From assembly GCA_021108075.1 (NCBI GenBank), contig JAIORP010000002.1, positions 1 to 49,152 on the forward strand: DNA of 49,152 bases. The letters run 5' to 3'. The translations under genes and the position numbers were made by a program. The notes under the pieces were generated by a model. The model saw only the letters and a program-made list of their open reading frames with translations. It did no database searches and was not told the DNA's origin. Origin of the DNA: Candidatus Omnitrophota bacterium. GTDB taxonomy: Bacteria > Omnitrophota > Gorgyraeia > Zapsychrales > Zapsychraceae. How positions within the stretch are numbered: the first letter of the stretch is position 1; each line of letters begins with the position of its first letter. Positions 1-8,495 of the stretch are shown here, piece by piece.

Positions 1-147
1 AGCGTTTAACTAATGAACTGTCCTAAAATATTTCAACTAAAAACTGGACAATTCCTTGTGAAGCGGTGATGGGCATTGCCGTAAAAACCACTCATCCATG
101 ATCGTTATACTAAGTTTATCAAAAAATTTAATAATATCTTTAAAAAA

Positions 148-399
148 ATGAATTTCCATATTTCAAAAATATCATACAGGTCACCTAATCTCAATCCATA
201 TTCAGAAAGATGGGTATCAATCAACAAACGCGAACGCCTGAATTATTTCTTCGTATTCGGTGAAAAGCATTTAAAGTATGTATCCATGCCGGGATATTTC
301 TCCGTTAATTCGAATAATCCACCAAAACGTGGCGCTATATGCTTTCTGAAGAGCGGGACCCAATGGTTTATCTCTCTGGTCGCCAAATCGCGTTACTGA
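148..399 (+). pseudogene. Relic of an integrase-core (rve) transposase
   Basis: The reading frame contains a degraded version of the segment near the end of IS3/IS481-type integrase cores. SPNLNPYSERWV matches the family pattern SPNLNAYAERFV, and a little further on FVFGEKHLKYV matches the FGE-x-L-R stretch. The equivalent of the NxxRPHQGL motif is garbled to NNPPKRG. There is no N-terminal catalytic part in bases 1-147 and no recognisable C-terminus. The frame starts at an arbitrary ATG without a Shine-Dalgarno sequence. I read it as a decayed insertion-sequence fragment, not a functional gene. Confidence 0.6.
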
Positions 400-459
400 T
401 GATCCTTCAGGAACACCCTGTATGTCATCCATTAATTTATATTCCGCAACATCAAATTT

Positions 460-1476
460 TCAACCGACAGAAACAATATGGGTCTTATCACCACAGTCTC
501 GAACAATAATGTCAAGATCAAGAAATTCTTTCACTATGTTGATATTGGTCCTGGTATGATTCGTTAACGGCATTGTCCGGAATTGCCCCTTTCCAGATAA
601 AGCGAAAGGAATCAACAACTGATCAGCCAGGTATGCGCCGACCGGAACATCAGCCGTTAAGTATTGACGGACCTGATTAGCAACCTCATGCCCAACCCGT
701 TCAGCTGTTTTCTTGATTTCACCAAAGCCAGTAAAGATCTCCGTGATGTGCTCACTTTGAACCTCAACAAAAGCGATATTACCTGGTCCTATCGATGGAG
801 AGACAGCGCGTGCCCGTGTTTGTTCCTGCGGGCACGATATTTTTTTAGCGATAACTTTGATCTCACGTTTGGCAATGTTGATATCTAAATTAGATACCAG
901 GGCTTCGGCTCTGACCAATTGGATTGCCCCACGTTCCAAAATGTCGATCGATGTTAATTCCTTAACTGGATTGATCGCTACTCTAAATTCCCCGCCACCC
1001 GCGGGATAAAACCCATAACGCTCTAATTCCAACTGGATATCACATCCCATCTTTTTTAAAATGGGCAAAAATACCCGCTCCAAAAAATGAAATGGTGGCG
1101 CATACGGATTGTGCGTGCCACCCTGCAATATTAAAGCCGAAGGCTGAGCCACTGTGATTAATGCCGGCAAGATGGTTTGTAATACCAGAGTTGTACTGCC
1201 AGCTGTTCCAACCGCGAATCGATAAGAACCTGGTTTTATTGTATGCGGACAAAATGACAATGTCCTGGATCCAATCACATTCCCATCAACATCAGCATTG
1301 GAAATTTCAACTGCAGCATTGACAGCGGTTAAATGCTGTCGAAGTAAACCTGGTTTTCGGCGACCTGCTCGGATACTATGGATGTCAAACGGACGACCGG
1401 TTACAAGAGATAATCCCAATGCCGACCGCAAAATTTGACCACCCCCTTCTCCAATCGAGCCATCAACATGAATCAT
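460..1476 (-). CDS. rtcA: RNA 3'-terminal phosphate cyclase RtcA
   Basis: RtcA converts RNA 3'-phosphate ends to 2',3'-cyclic phosphates through an adenylated histidine and works in the cytoplasm on damaged RNA. The 338-residue length is normal for the family. The N-terminal GEGGGQILRSALGLS, the stretch FAVGTAGSTTLVLQT, GGTHNPYAPP and the C-terminal NHTRTN motif are all present; H307 in NHTRTN is the expected AMP-accepting histidine. A GAGGAG ribosome site precedes the ATG. It is the last gene of the slipin-rtcB-rtcA operon, 35 nt after rtcB. RtcR-controlled co-expression with RtcB is the classic arrangement. No oddities seen. Confidence 0.95.
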   Translation of the reverse strand: MIHVDGSIGEGGGQILRSALGLSLVTGRPFDIHSIRAGRRKPGLLRQHLTAVNAAVEISNADVDGNVIGSRTLSFCPHTIKPGSYRFAVGTAGSTTLVLQTILPALITVAQPSALILQGGTHNPYAPPFHFLERVFLPILKKMGCDIQLELERYGFYPAGGGEFRVAINPVKELTSIDILERGAIQLVRAEALVSNLDINIAKREIKVIAKKISCPQEQTRARAVSPSIGPGNIAFVEVQSEHITEIFTGFGEIKKTAERVGHEVANQVRQYLTADVPVGAYLADQLLIPFALSGKGQFRTMPLTNHTRTNINIVKEFLDLDIIVRDCGDKTHIVSVG

Positions 1477-1511
1477 AATAAACTCCTCATTATTTAATCA
1501 CTTGAATTTAA

Positions 1512-3014
1512 TTACCATCTTTTGGTTTTATCTTGATCCTTAATAACAAAACGCGCTTTCAATGTCGCGACTTGACGGGCCAATTGAGCCAATTCGACAG
1601 ATCGAATGACTTCAGCAAAGTCTTTATAAGCGGCAGGGGCTTCATCCTTCGGATAATTTCGACAATTTGTTAAAATGTCTTGATCATAAAACTGTTGATT
1701 TACAGCCTGTTGATCCAACGTTCGCTGTGCTTCTCTGCGTCCTAAAGCTCGGCCGGCGCCATGATTAACACTAAAACAACTTTTATGCGCTCCTTCTTCA
1801 GCCACCATCACAACTGAACCATCCTTCGGATTTCCCGGCAACAAGAGCGGATGACCGGTTTCATAAAAATCAGTGCCCTTTAAGGAAAAATGTCCAGCAG
1901 GATATGCCCGTGTCGCCCCCTTCCGGTGAACCCAGCTAACTTTCTCATCGATGATCTCCTGACGAGCAATGTTATGGCTGATGATATAAACCAATTTTCC
2001 ATCAATACCCGGGAATACCTCCTGAAAAGCTTCAAGAATCAGGGCATTGATCAACAAATGATTAACCGTCGCAAAGTTACCTGCTAATGCCATATCGTCA
2101 ATATAGTCATTTGCCTCCGGGGTTCCTATTGGTGCGTACACTAATTCACGATCACCTCCTGGTAAAGGAATATACCACATTGAGAACTTGTTTTGCAACA
2201 ACCGAAATTGTGCTTTAGCCAATTCAAAACCAAAACCCCGAGAACCACAATGCGATAAAAACGCGACATGGCCATCTTTCAAACCAAAAGATTGCGCTGT
2301 GGCCTGTGCTTTTTCAGTTTTGATAACGTTGACTTCCTCGCATTCACCAAAATGGTTACCGCTTCCGTATGATCCTAACTGCATAATTTTATTATAAAAT
2401 CCCGGAAAACGGTTCGATCGAATTAAATATTCTAAACGTGTCTCCAAATCACCTTTTCGACCAGCATGGCCAACATGATAAGCATCCTCACATTTCTTCG
2501 CCCAGTCATAAGGAATCCCCAATGTTTGGCACACAGGCTGAGACGCTCCTTGTGTTACGACTCGAAAACCTGATTCTTTATCAACTCTGCGGGCTTTTTT
2601 CACTGAACGCTGCCCCTTGCCGGCACCCGTCGGTGTACGTTCCAGGATAGCTTCAATAATTGCTCGTCGCACACTTCTATCTTTAATGGCCTCAGACGGC
2701 AAATCTAACTGTAACAAACTCATCGAACACTTAATATCTACACCAACGGGCCCCGGGTAAATATGGGACGGAGACACCAGCACACATCCGATCGGCGCGC
2801 CATACCCACAATGGGCATCTGGATTTAAAACCAGATCCGTCACTCCCGGGGCACAACGGGATTTCAACGTCTGAGCTAAACACTTCTCATCAAATGATTG
2901 ACGAATAGAGTCTGTACCGATAACAGTAATTGGTTTCCCATGGCCATCCGGAAAAGGAATGAATCCAGTTGCCTCTCCTGTTGGTATAATTAAATCGACA
3001 TATTTTGAACTCAT
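1512..3014 (-). CDS. rtcB: RNA-splicing ligase RtcB
   Basis: RtcB joins RNA 2',3'-cyclic phosphate or 3'-phosphate ends to 5'-OH ends with GTP and divalent metal, repairing cleaved tRNA or rRNA. The 500-residue protein carries the metal-binding NPDAHCGYGAPIG, the GSGNHFGE motif, LSHCGSRGFG, and SVNHGAGRALGRREA in which H418 is the expected guanylylated histidine. The C-terminal part with NCRNYPKDEAPAAYKD is also typical. GAGGAGG lies just upstream of the ATG. It sits 20 nt after slipin and before rtcA in one operon behind the sigma-54 promoter at 4089-4104. Confidence 0.96.
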   Translation of the reverse strand: MSSKYVDLIIPTGEATGFIPFPDGHGKPITVIGTDSIRQSFDEKCLAQTLKSRCAPGVTDLVLNPDAHCGYGAPIGCVLVSPSHIYPGPVGVDIKCSMSLLQLDLPSEAIKDRSVRRAIIEAILERTPTGAGKGQRSVKKARRVDKESGFRVVTQGASQPVCQTLGIPYDWAKKCEDAYHVGHAGRKGDLETRLEYLIRSNRFPGFYNKIMQLGSYGSGNHFGECEEVNVIKTEKAQATAQSFGLKDGHVAFLSHCGSRGFGFELAKAQFRLLQNKFSMWYIPLPGGDRELVYAPIGTPEANDYIDDMALAGNFATVNHLLINALILEAFQEVFPGIDGKLVYIISHNIARQEIIDEKVSWVHRKGATRAYPAGHFSLKGTDFYETGHPLLLPGNPKDGSVVMVAEEGAHKSCFSVNHGAGRALGRREAQRTLDQQAVNQQFYDQDILTNCRNYPKDEAPAAYKDFAEVIRSVELAQLARQVATLKARFVIKDQDKTKRW

Positions 3015-3034
3015 GTTACTCCTCCTCTATAAAA

Positions 3035-3757
3035 CTACTCTTTTGCAAAAATATCTTTTAATCCAAACACCAGGGTGTTTCCTGATGACTCAAGCATCTT
3101 CAGCTTTAACAAGCTTGGGTTATTTTCAATCATTTTAGCCGCATTAGCTAAGTGTCTCAACGCGGCTGTTTCCCCACGGGCTTTCTCTAATAAAGCTAAT
3201 CCCTCATGACGAGCTTTGATAACCTGAGAGAAAATCTTCTTCAAATCACCGGAAAACATCATGTCTTTGATGCTAACCCGTTCAATGTTTACACCAAATT
3301 CTTGACCTTTCGATTTCGATTGATCAGACAGAACACTGTTTAATTGCGCACGATTCCTCAAAAGATCTTCAATGGCATATTGACTGATTAACTCTCGTAA
3401 GATCAATTGAACCATGGCATATAAATTTGTCTGATAATTCTCCGCTCCGGTGATGGCTTGCTTCGCGTCTGTCACGGAATATTCAACAATCAGGGTCGTC
3501 CTCAACGTCACGCCGTCAGCACTTAAGACATCTTGTCCCGAAATCGACATCATACGTGAACGCATGTCAATTTTTTGAACCTTGGAATCCATCGAAAAAT
3601 TAAAATATCTGCCAGGACTTAATGTCTGAATATAAAGGCCTTTCTTGAAATGCACCGCTTGCTCGTATTCATAAATAATAATTTTTCTTTGATTAACCCA
3701 CGTCACGAACCATAAGACGCTTAATCCAAAAATTAAAAACAACATCGTCATTGTCAT
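3035..3757 (-). CDS. Slipin-like SPFH/band 7 membrane protein
   Basis: One N-terminal membrane segment (about residues 4-20) is followed by a stomatin/slipin-type band 7 domain: a GLYIQTLSPGRYF-type strand, the SISGQDVLSADGV stretch, and a charged C-terminal helix containing EKARGETAALRHLANAA. At 240 residues it is a short slipin, anchored in the inner membrane and likely oligomeric. AAAGGAG precedes the ATG. It is the first protein-coding gene of the rtc operon, 20 nt before rtcB. Its placement suggests it helps in the RNA-damage or envelope response that activates RtcR, but the molecular role is inferred from position only. Confidence 0.88.
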   Translation of the reverse strand: MTMTMLFLIFGLSVLWFVTWVNQRKIIIYEYEQAVHFKKGLYIQTLSPGRYFNFSMDSKVQKIDMRSRMMSISGQDVLSADGVTLRTTLIVEYSVTDAKQAITGAENYQTNLYAMVQLILRELISQYAIEDLLRNRAQLNSVLSDQSKSKGQEFGVNIERVSIKDMMFSGDLKKIFSQVIKARHEGLALLEKARGETAALRHLANAAKMIENNPSLLKLKMLESSGNTLVFGLKDIFAKE

Positions 3758-3902
3758 CGCATTTCTCCTTTCAAATATTTGAGTATCCAGATTCCTTCAA
3801 TCCGTTCATTCTTCATCGGTGATTAAATAACCCACTCTCGTAAAAGCAACCGTCAAAAGCGGAGGTCCGCGACCTTCAAGGCTTTTTTTGGTCTCTGCTC
3901 TC

Positions 3903-4016
3903 ACGAGAGTGAGTCATGTTTGGGATTTGAACCCAAGCTTCAGCGTTTCCAGCGCTTACCATAATGAAAAACCCTCCGCGAAACCACGTTAAAGACTTCA
4001 ACCTGGTCGCCCTCGT
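3903..4016 (-). ncRNA. tRNA-like structured leader RNA of the rtc operon (candidate)
   Basis: Read on the minus strand downstream of the sigma-54 promoter, this stretch holds tRNA-like parts in tRNA order. There is a 7-nt 5' strand ACGAGGG (4016-4010), a D-arm with stem GAC/GTC and loop CAGGTTGAA (4008-3994), a small arm AGCG-CTGGAAA-CGCT (3956-3942), and a perfect T-arm TTGGG-TTCAAAT-CCCAA (3936-3920). Ten nt later comes CTCTCGT (3909-3903), which can pair with the 5' strand, one pair being G-U. A canonical tRNA lacks the 10-nt gap and would end in a CCA-ready acceptor, so this is not an ordinary tRNA gene. A competing 9-bp pairing with 3833-3841 is possible. Salmonella rsr-yrlBA-rtcBA operons encode tRNA-mimicking Y RNAs, which makes such an RNA plausible here; no rsr gene is in the window. 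A 58-codon frame (3876-4052) overlaps it. Confidence 0.45.
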
Positions 4017-4088
4017 TTTCCATGTTAAATTTTCCTGATCGATAAATACCATTGTGCCCTCCTTTGTTTTGTCCTCACCTATGTATAT

Positions 4089-4104
4089 AGCCAAAAACGT
4101 GCCA
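4089..4104 (-). promoter_or_regulatory. Sigma-54 (-24/-12) promoter of the slipin-rtcBA operon
   Basis: The minus strand reads TGGCACG-TTTT-TGGCT. The invariant GG (-24) and GC (-12) are present at exactly the canonical spacing, and TGGCACG is a perfect -24 box. The predicted transcript starts near 4078, giving a leader of about 320 nt before slipin. RtcR, encoded divergently, is the family activator for such promoters. Confidence 0.85.
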
Positions 4105-4160
4105 ACAATGCTGACAAGTCGATGATATGCTCATAAACCCTTGACATAAAATAACTTTTA

Positions 4161-4181
4161 AAAAATACCGACAGTATTTTT
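4161..4181. promoter_or_regulatory. Inverted repeat, candidate RtcR enhancer site
   Basis: AAAAATAC-CGACA-GTATTTTT is a perfect 8-bp inverted repeat with a 5-nt spacer. Its centre lies about 93 bp upstream of the predicted sigma-54 start site, the usual distance for an upstream activating sequence. It also lies about 70 bp upstream of rtcR, so it could serve autoregulation as well. It starts 15 bp after a TTGACA hexamer at 4141-4146 and could overlap the -10 region of an rtcR promoter. Function is inferred from position. Confidence 0.4.
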
Positions 4182-4247
4182 AAGATAAACAGAAAAGACA
4201 GAATATAAATATTTTATAATAATTTATAATATGTTATACTAGTATCT

Positions 4248-5846
4248 ATGCATAAAAGAAAAATAGTCGTCATTGGTCAACTGGGCACAACCCTGGACCG
4301 CGGGGAAGAAGAAAAACGCTGGAGTCGCTGGCGTCCATCGGTCGCTCTCTGCCAGCATGAAGACCTTTTAATCCATCGTTTCGAATTGATCTATCAAAAA
4401 AAATATCAAGAATTAGCGGAATTAATTGCAAAAGACATTTCCTATATCTCCCCTGAAACAGAAATTAACTTAATCCAGCTAGAGCTACGGGATGCGTGGA
4501 ATTTTGAAGATGTTTTTAATCAGCTCCTTGATTTTTCCGAAAACTATCCCTTCAACACAGACAAAGAAGATTATTACATTCACATTACAACGGGCACACA
4601 CGTCACACAAATTTGTCAATTCTTACTAACGGAAGCACGATACTTTCCTGCCAAATTGATTCAAACAGGAATAAATAAAAGAAAAAACTTAGAGGCAAAA
4701 GGAACGTATACCATCATTGACCTTGATTTATCGCGCTATGACAAAATTGCTCAACGCTACGCAAAAAAGGAGACCGACGAACTCCATTTCCTTAAATCAG
4801 GAATTGAAACGAAAAACAAGGCATTCAACCAACTTATCTCTCAAATAGAAAAAATTGCTATTCACTCCAAGGCCCCTTTTCTGCTTATGGGGCCGACAGG
4901 CGCCGGCAAATCAAAACTTGCCAGACGAATACATGAATTAAAAAAATTAAAAGGTCAAATCAAAGGTCTATTTGTTGAAATCAATTGTGCGACCCTTAAA
5001 GGAGAAATGGCGGCCTCAACTCTATTCGGACATATAAAAGGCTCCTTCACTGGAGCGGTCCGCGACCGATCGGGGTTACTAAAAGAAGCGGATCAAGGCA
5101 TTCTCTTTCTGGATGAGATTGGCGAACTCGGATTGGATGAACAAGCGATGCTGCTCAAAGCATTGGAAGAAAAGACATTTCTCCCGGTAGGCTCAGACAA
5201 AGAAATTTCCAGCAATTTTCAACTGATTGCCGGCACAAACAAAGACCTCCACGAGTCTGTCGCTCAAGGTCTTTTTAGAGAAGATTTAATGACCCGGATC
5301 AATCTATGGACTTTTCGATTGCCAGCCCTTAAGGACAGACCCGAAGACATCGAAGTTAATATCCATTATGAATTGAATAAATATGCCCGGGAGCATGGAA
5401 AAAAAATCACATTTAATAAGGAAGCTCTAACAAAATTTTTAAAATTCGCTCGCTCCTTAGACGCGGTTTGGATGGCTAATTTTCGGGATCTGAATGCATC
5501 GATCATTCGACTGGCAACGCTTTCAGTGCAAGGCCGTATTCAAGTTCCAACGGTCACAGAAGAGATTAACAGGCTGAAAAATTCATGGCGACAATTCAGG
5601 CCCCGGGGTCAAACATTCATTCTTAACAATTATTTATCCCAGGACTCACTGAGCAAGATGGATCACATTGAAAAAGCTCAATTAGCAGAAGTCCTCCGCA
5701 TCTGTTTGCAATCGAACAGTCTATCACAAGCCGGCCGCAAACTGTTCGACGCATCCCGATACAAGAAAAAAAAAGCCAATGACGCTGATAGGCTACGAAA
5801 ATACCTCGCGAAATACAGTCTTAAATGGCAAGACATCATTCATTAA
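4248..5846 (+). CDS. rtcR: RtcR, sigma-54-dependent activator with CARF-like sensor
   Basis: The 532-residue protein has the RtcR layout. Residues 1-180 form the RtcR-specific CARF-like sensor (GTTLDRG, RWRPSVALCQHEDL, ITTGTHVTQ). An AAA+ sigma-54 activator module follows, with Walker A GPTGAGKS (215-222), GSFTGA (265-270, a variant of GAFTGA), Walker B GILFLDE (284-290) and LKDRPEDI. The C-terminus (about 470-532) is a helix-turn-helix region. In the family, ligand binding to the sensor relieves repression and drives sigma-54 transcription of rtcBA; here the target promoter lies at 4089-4104. The start matches known RtcR N-termini, but no Shine-Dalgarno sequence precedes it, and TATACT at 4235-4240 is 7 nt before the ATG, so the mRNA may be leaderless. 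Confidence 0.95.
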   Translation: MHKRKIVVIGQLGTTLDRGEEEKRWSRWRPSVALCQHEDLLIHRFELIYQKKYQELAELIAKDISYISPETEINLIQLELRDAWNFEDVFNQLLDFSENYPFNTDKEDYYIHITTGTHVTQICQFLLTEARYFPAKLIQTGINKRKNLEAKGTYTIIDLDLSRYDKIAQRYAKKETDELHFLKSGIETKNKAFNQLISQIEKIAIHSKAPFLLMGPTGAGKSKLARRIHELKKLKGQIKGLFVEINCATLKGEMAASTLFGHIKGSFTGAVRDRSGLLKEADQGILFLDEIGELGLDEQAMLLKALEEKTFLPVGSDKEISSNFQLIAGTNKDLHESVAQGLFREDLMTRINLWTFRLPALKDRPEDIEVNIHYELNKYAREHGKKITFNKEALTKFLKFARSLDAVWMANFRDLNASIIRLATLSVQGRIQVPTVTEEINRLKNSWRQFRPRGQTFILNNYLSQDSLSKMDHIEKAQLAEVLRICLQSNSLSQAGRKLFDASRYKKKKANDADRLRKYLAKYSLKWQDIIH

Positions 5847-5852
5847 ACACAA

Positions 5853-5892
5853 AAAGGACAAATTAAACTTACGAAAGATTAATCTGTCCTTT
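5853..5892. terminator. Bidirectional terminator between rtcR and the csp gene
   Basis: AAAGGACAAATTAA pairs with TTAATCTGTCCTTT (13 of 14 pairs) across a 12-nt loop. It starts 7 bp after the rtcR stop. On the minus strand the hairpin is followed by a T-rich run (TTTTTGTGTTT), so it should stop csp transcripts best and may also end rtcR. Confidence 0.7.
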
Positions 5893-5991
5893 AAATAAAT
5901 ACGTGGATATAAGACAACAAACCAGACTTCGAAGAGATAACCTAAAAACGGACAAAAAGCTGTAATTGTTTCTTATGATCTCAAGCAGCTG

Positions 5992-6192
5992 TTAAAGCTT
6001 GACGACATTCTGGGCTTGCTTCCCTTTTTCTCCGTCAACTATTTCAAATTCAACAGCTTGACCTTCTGTGAGAGTTTTGTAACCATCGCCTTGGATCGCG
6101 CTGTGGTGCACAAAAACATCATTTCCAGACTCAGGGGTAATAAAACCGTAACCCTTTTGGTTACTGAACCACTTGACTGTACCTTTTGTCAT
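5992..6192 (-). CDS. csp: CspA-family cold-shock protein
   Basis: A 66-residue single cold-shock domain with RNP1 (KGYGFI) and RNP2 (VFVHHS), starting [14 protein letters not shown]. Such proteins bind single-stranded RNA or DNA and act as RNA chaperones. AAAGGAG precedes the ATG by 9 nt. It is monocistronic, bounded by the terminators at 5853-5892 and 6231-6269. Which cold-shock paralogue it is, and whether it is cold-induced, cannot be told from sequence. Confidence 0.96.
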   Translation of the reverse strand: MTKGTVKWFSNQKGYGFITPESGNDVFVHHSAIQGDGYKTLTEGQAVEFEIVDGEKGKQAQNVVKL

Positions 6193-6230
6193 CGTTCAAA
6201 ATCTCCTTTCCTTAAAGTACTTTTAACTAC

Positions 6231-6269
6231 AAAAAGAGCCGCAGGGCAATTCACTTTCTACCTTGCGGC
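6231..6269 (-). terminator. Intrinsic terminator downstream of the SUI1-like gene
   Basis: On the minus strand GCCGCAAGG and CCCTGCGGC form a GC-rich stem (6269-6238) followed at once by TCTTTTTG. It lies 89 bp after the SUI1-like stop and 46 bp upstream of the csp start, so it either ends the upstream transcript or acts as an attenuator in the csp leader. The first reading is simpler. Confidence 0.7.
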
Positions 6270-6358
6270 CAAAGTTCCTTTATCCTTCTATTGTAAAAAG
6301 TATGACTGATAAAAGACGGTTTGTCAATTGTTATTCAGCGATCCCGTTCCAAACGCGG

Positions 6359-6718
6359 CTACTGAACGTTAAAGTCTTCTGATGACAATAGTTGCCGCAC
6401 TTTCTCTATATTATTTCCTTGTATTTCGATCCATGCTTCTGCGCCTTTAAGGGCATATGTTCCGCCACTGCCGCATTTTTGCTTTAACCGTTTCGCTAAA
6501 GCCTTGACATAATCGAGGTTAGCGGGCAAGCCCTCAATCATTGTCACAGTCTTTCCGTGCCGGCCCTTCTTAGCCAGCTTCATCCGAACACAGAGGTCTT
6601 TGCGTTGCGGGGGATCAAACGCTGGGCACGTGCACTGAGAAACAGTCCGCTGACATTGCGGGCACACACGCTCACCATTTTTATTCACGGGCAATATGGA
6701 ATCTGGAATATCAATCAT
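6359..6718 (-). CDS. SUI1/eIF1-like translation factor (YciH family)
   Basis: 119 residues. The C-terminal two-thirds is a SUI1 domain: KKGRHGKTVTMIEGLP, a helix LDYVKALAKRLKQKCGSGGT, then EAWIEIQGNNIEKVRQLL. The N-terminus holds four cysteines (CPQC and CTC context) that may bind zinc, as in YciH-like proteins. In bacteria these proteins bind the small ribosomal subunit and can influence start-site fidelity. AAGGAA lies 6 nt before the ATG. It is apparently monocistronic and ended by the hairpin at 6231-6269. Confidence 0.9.
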   Translation of the reverse strand: MIDIPDSILPVNKNGERVCPQCQRTVSQCTCPAFDPPQRKDLCVRMKLAKKGRHGKTVTMIEGLPANLDYVKALAKRLKQKCGSGGTYALKGAEAWIEIQGNNIEKVRQLLSSEDFNVQ

Positions 6719-6990
6719 TTTGTTTCCTTATTTCAGGCCTTATACCAAATGGGCATGCCGCTCAACAGCCTTTCTCCATCATCAAACAATAAAAGACCCA
6801 TCACTCTTGTCAGACAAAAATGATAGGCTATTATATCACTCACATCAATAATTTTTAGCGCAAATGAAACTCAAATGATATTGATCCTGTGAAAGGCTGA
6901 TAACCCTTCCTTGATTAATCCAACCTTATTATTGACGTCATTCCAAACAAACGATAGCGCCCGATCTCAAGCTCCGTGCTGTTCCTTCAA

Positions 6991-8268
6991 TTATTTCTCA
7001 ACCCCTTTATTTTCTGTGACATCAAACAGCACCCCTTCAACGGCGATGACATTGCCGAAATCATCATAGAGTCCCCGGGAACGATCATAAACCCAAATGA
7101 CCATTCCTTTTCGGTTCTTAATCCGGTATTCCATCGAATAGCTACTCCGGCAACGTTCCATATCATGCGCTTCTTTAAGAATACGGGCTTTATCTTCTTC
7201 ATGGATCATAGCTTCAAGCACGCATTGCCGAACCTCTAACATATCGGACACGGGATAACCTGTTATATTTTCAATTTCGCTGCTGATAAACTCCAATTTC
7301 CAACCCTGATCTTTTTTCAAGCGATAAACAGCTCCCGGCAAGTTATCAACAAGAGATTGATAACGTTCTTTTTCTAGGGCTAAAGCCTTCTGGGATTTCA
7401 TCCGATCGGTCACATCCTCCATCATCTCCACGGCCATGACCGTTCGGTTTGACTGATTCTTGATAGGCGAAGAAACAATACGATAGTCACGAACACCCTG
7501 ATCTGTCTCGATTTTTGATATAACTTCATGCATTTGACCATCTTCAAATGTTAAGGCGACCGGACAAAATTCGCATCGCTGCCCTTGCGATAGCCCATGA
7601 AACAGATTATAGCACAGGCCGCTGGAAACATCGCCAGCGCGGGGAAACCATCTCTGCATCTGCTGATTACTGGTTAACATGGTCATCTCCGGAGAAATAA
7701 GAGCGAGTCCAACACTAATATTATCTATCAGGGACCGATAACACTGCTCTGACAGACGCAAATTATCCTGGGCAAGCATCAAATCCTGTAGATCTCGCTC
7801 AATCTTATTCTTTGACTCATTTAAAGCCTGTGTTTTATGCCTGACAGTCTCCTCAAGAACCTCCTTACTCCGGCATAAGGCTTCCTGATTATAAACTCTT
7901 TCATAGGCATTCACGATATATCGCTCTAAAAGATATTCATTAAACTCTCCCTTCAACAAATATCCTTGAGCATTATTTTTATATATATCGGTGATAACAC
8001 ATGATTCAATGGAACCAGTTATGACAACAACGGGAAGATTTTGATCTTTCATCCACACAAGCGTTTGCTCCGTGGAACTATCGGCTAAATGAAGATCGAG
8101 AAGAAGGACATCGATATTTTCATTGCGCAGTATCCGTTTACCATCCAGAAGACAATCGGTACTCGTGCATGACAAAATGTTATCCATGCGGCTCAACATA
8201 TTTTCAATCAAGCGCCGGTCGACCGGATTATCTTCTAACAAAAGAATGTTGTATTTTTTCTTTTCCAT
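6991..8268 (-). CDS. Response regulator receiver with two PAS domains, no output domain
   Basis: Residues 5-125 form a receiver domain with the acidic pair E12/D13, phospho-acceptor D58, T84 and K106. A coiled coil (about 130-170) follows, then a PAS domain (about 172-290) with a CEFCP motif, and a second PAS/PAC domain (about 300-420) ending DVTEN. The 425-residue protein then stops, with no histidine kinase, GGDEF or DNA-binding module. It may act as a phospho-dependent signalling adaptor, or be truncated from a longer kinase or cyclase. The 272 bp between its stop and the SUI1-like gene show no remnant that I can recognise. The Shine-Dalgarno sequence is weak, and there is no partner kinase nearby. 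Confidence 0.85.
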   Translation of the reverse strand: MEKKKYNILLLEDNPVDRRLIENMLSRMDNILSCTSTDCLLDGKRILRNENIDVLLLDLHLADSSTEQTLVWMKDQNLPVVVITGSIESCVITDIYKNNAQGYLLKGEFNEYLLERYIVNAYERVYNQEALCRSKEVLEETVRHKTQALNESKNKIERDLQDLMLAQDNLRLSEQCYRSLIDNISVGLALISPEMTMLTSNQQMQRWFPRAGDVSSGLCYNLFHGLSQGQRCEFCPVALTFEDGQMHEVISKIETDQGVRDYRIVSSPIKNQSNRTVMAVEMMEDVTDRMKSQKALALEKERYQSLVDNLPGAVYRLKKDQGWKLEFISSEIENITGYPVSDMLEVRQCVLEAMIHEEDKARILKEAHDMERCRSSYSMEYRIKNRKGMVIWVYDRSRGLYDDFGNVIAVEGVLFDVTENKGVEK

Positions 8269-8440
8269 ACATATCCATCATTTTTACTTATCCAACACAT
8301 ATCACCCATTTTGATGTTCCGAAAAAAATATATCAACCGAAACAACCTCGGCCTCTCAAACATTATCTCTACTTTTAACTATAAATCATTCCCTGCTTTA
8401 GGCAATAGTCTATATCAGCCAAAAACTATCCTTTTTCCAC

Positions 8441-8475
8441 AAAAAAGCCCCTTGAACAAACCAAGAGGCTTTTTC
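8441..8475. terminator. Bidirectional intrinsic terminator
   Basis: AAAAAAGCCCCTTG pairs with CAAGAGGCTTTTT around a 7-nt loop. Both strands end the stem in a T-run, so it can stop the minus-strand secreted-protein gene that ends at 8496. Confidence 0.85.
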
Positions 8476-8495
8476 GGGCATCAGCTAAGAATGCT

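Noticed and set aside
1..147. Search for the rest of the integrase-core transposase upstream of the relic
   Set aside because: No catalytic DDE-type sequence found in either strand; the region is AT-rich and unassigned.
3920..3936. A complete tRNA gene at the T-arm
   Set aside because: The acceptor strand does not follow the T-arm directly, no anticodon arm of normal form is seen, and there is no CCA-ready end.
3876..4052. A 58-codon frame with AAAGGAGG upstream in the rtc leader
   Set aside because: Overlaps the tRNA-like T-arm, whose translation (AWVQIPNM) is typical of translated tRNA sequence; no family recognised. It could be real, but I favour the RNA reading.
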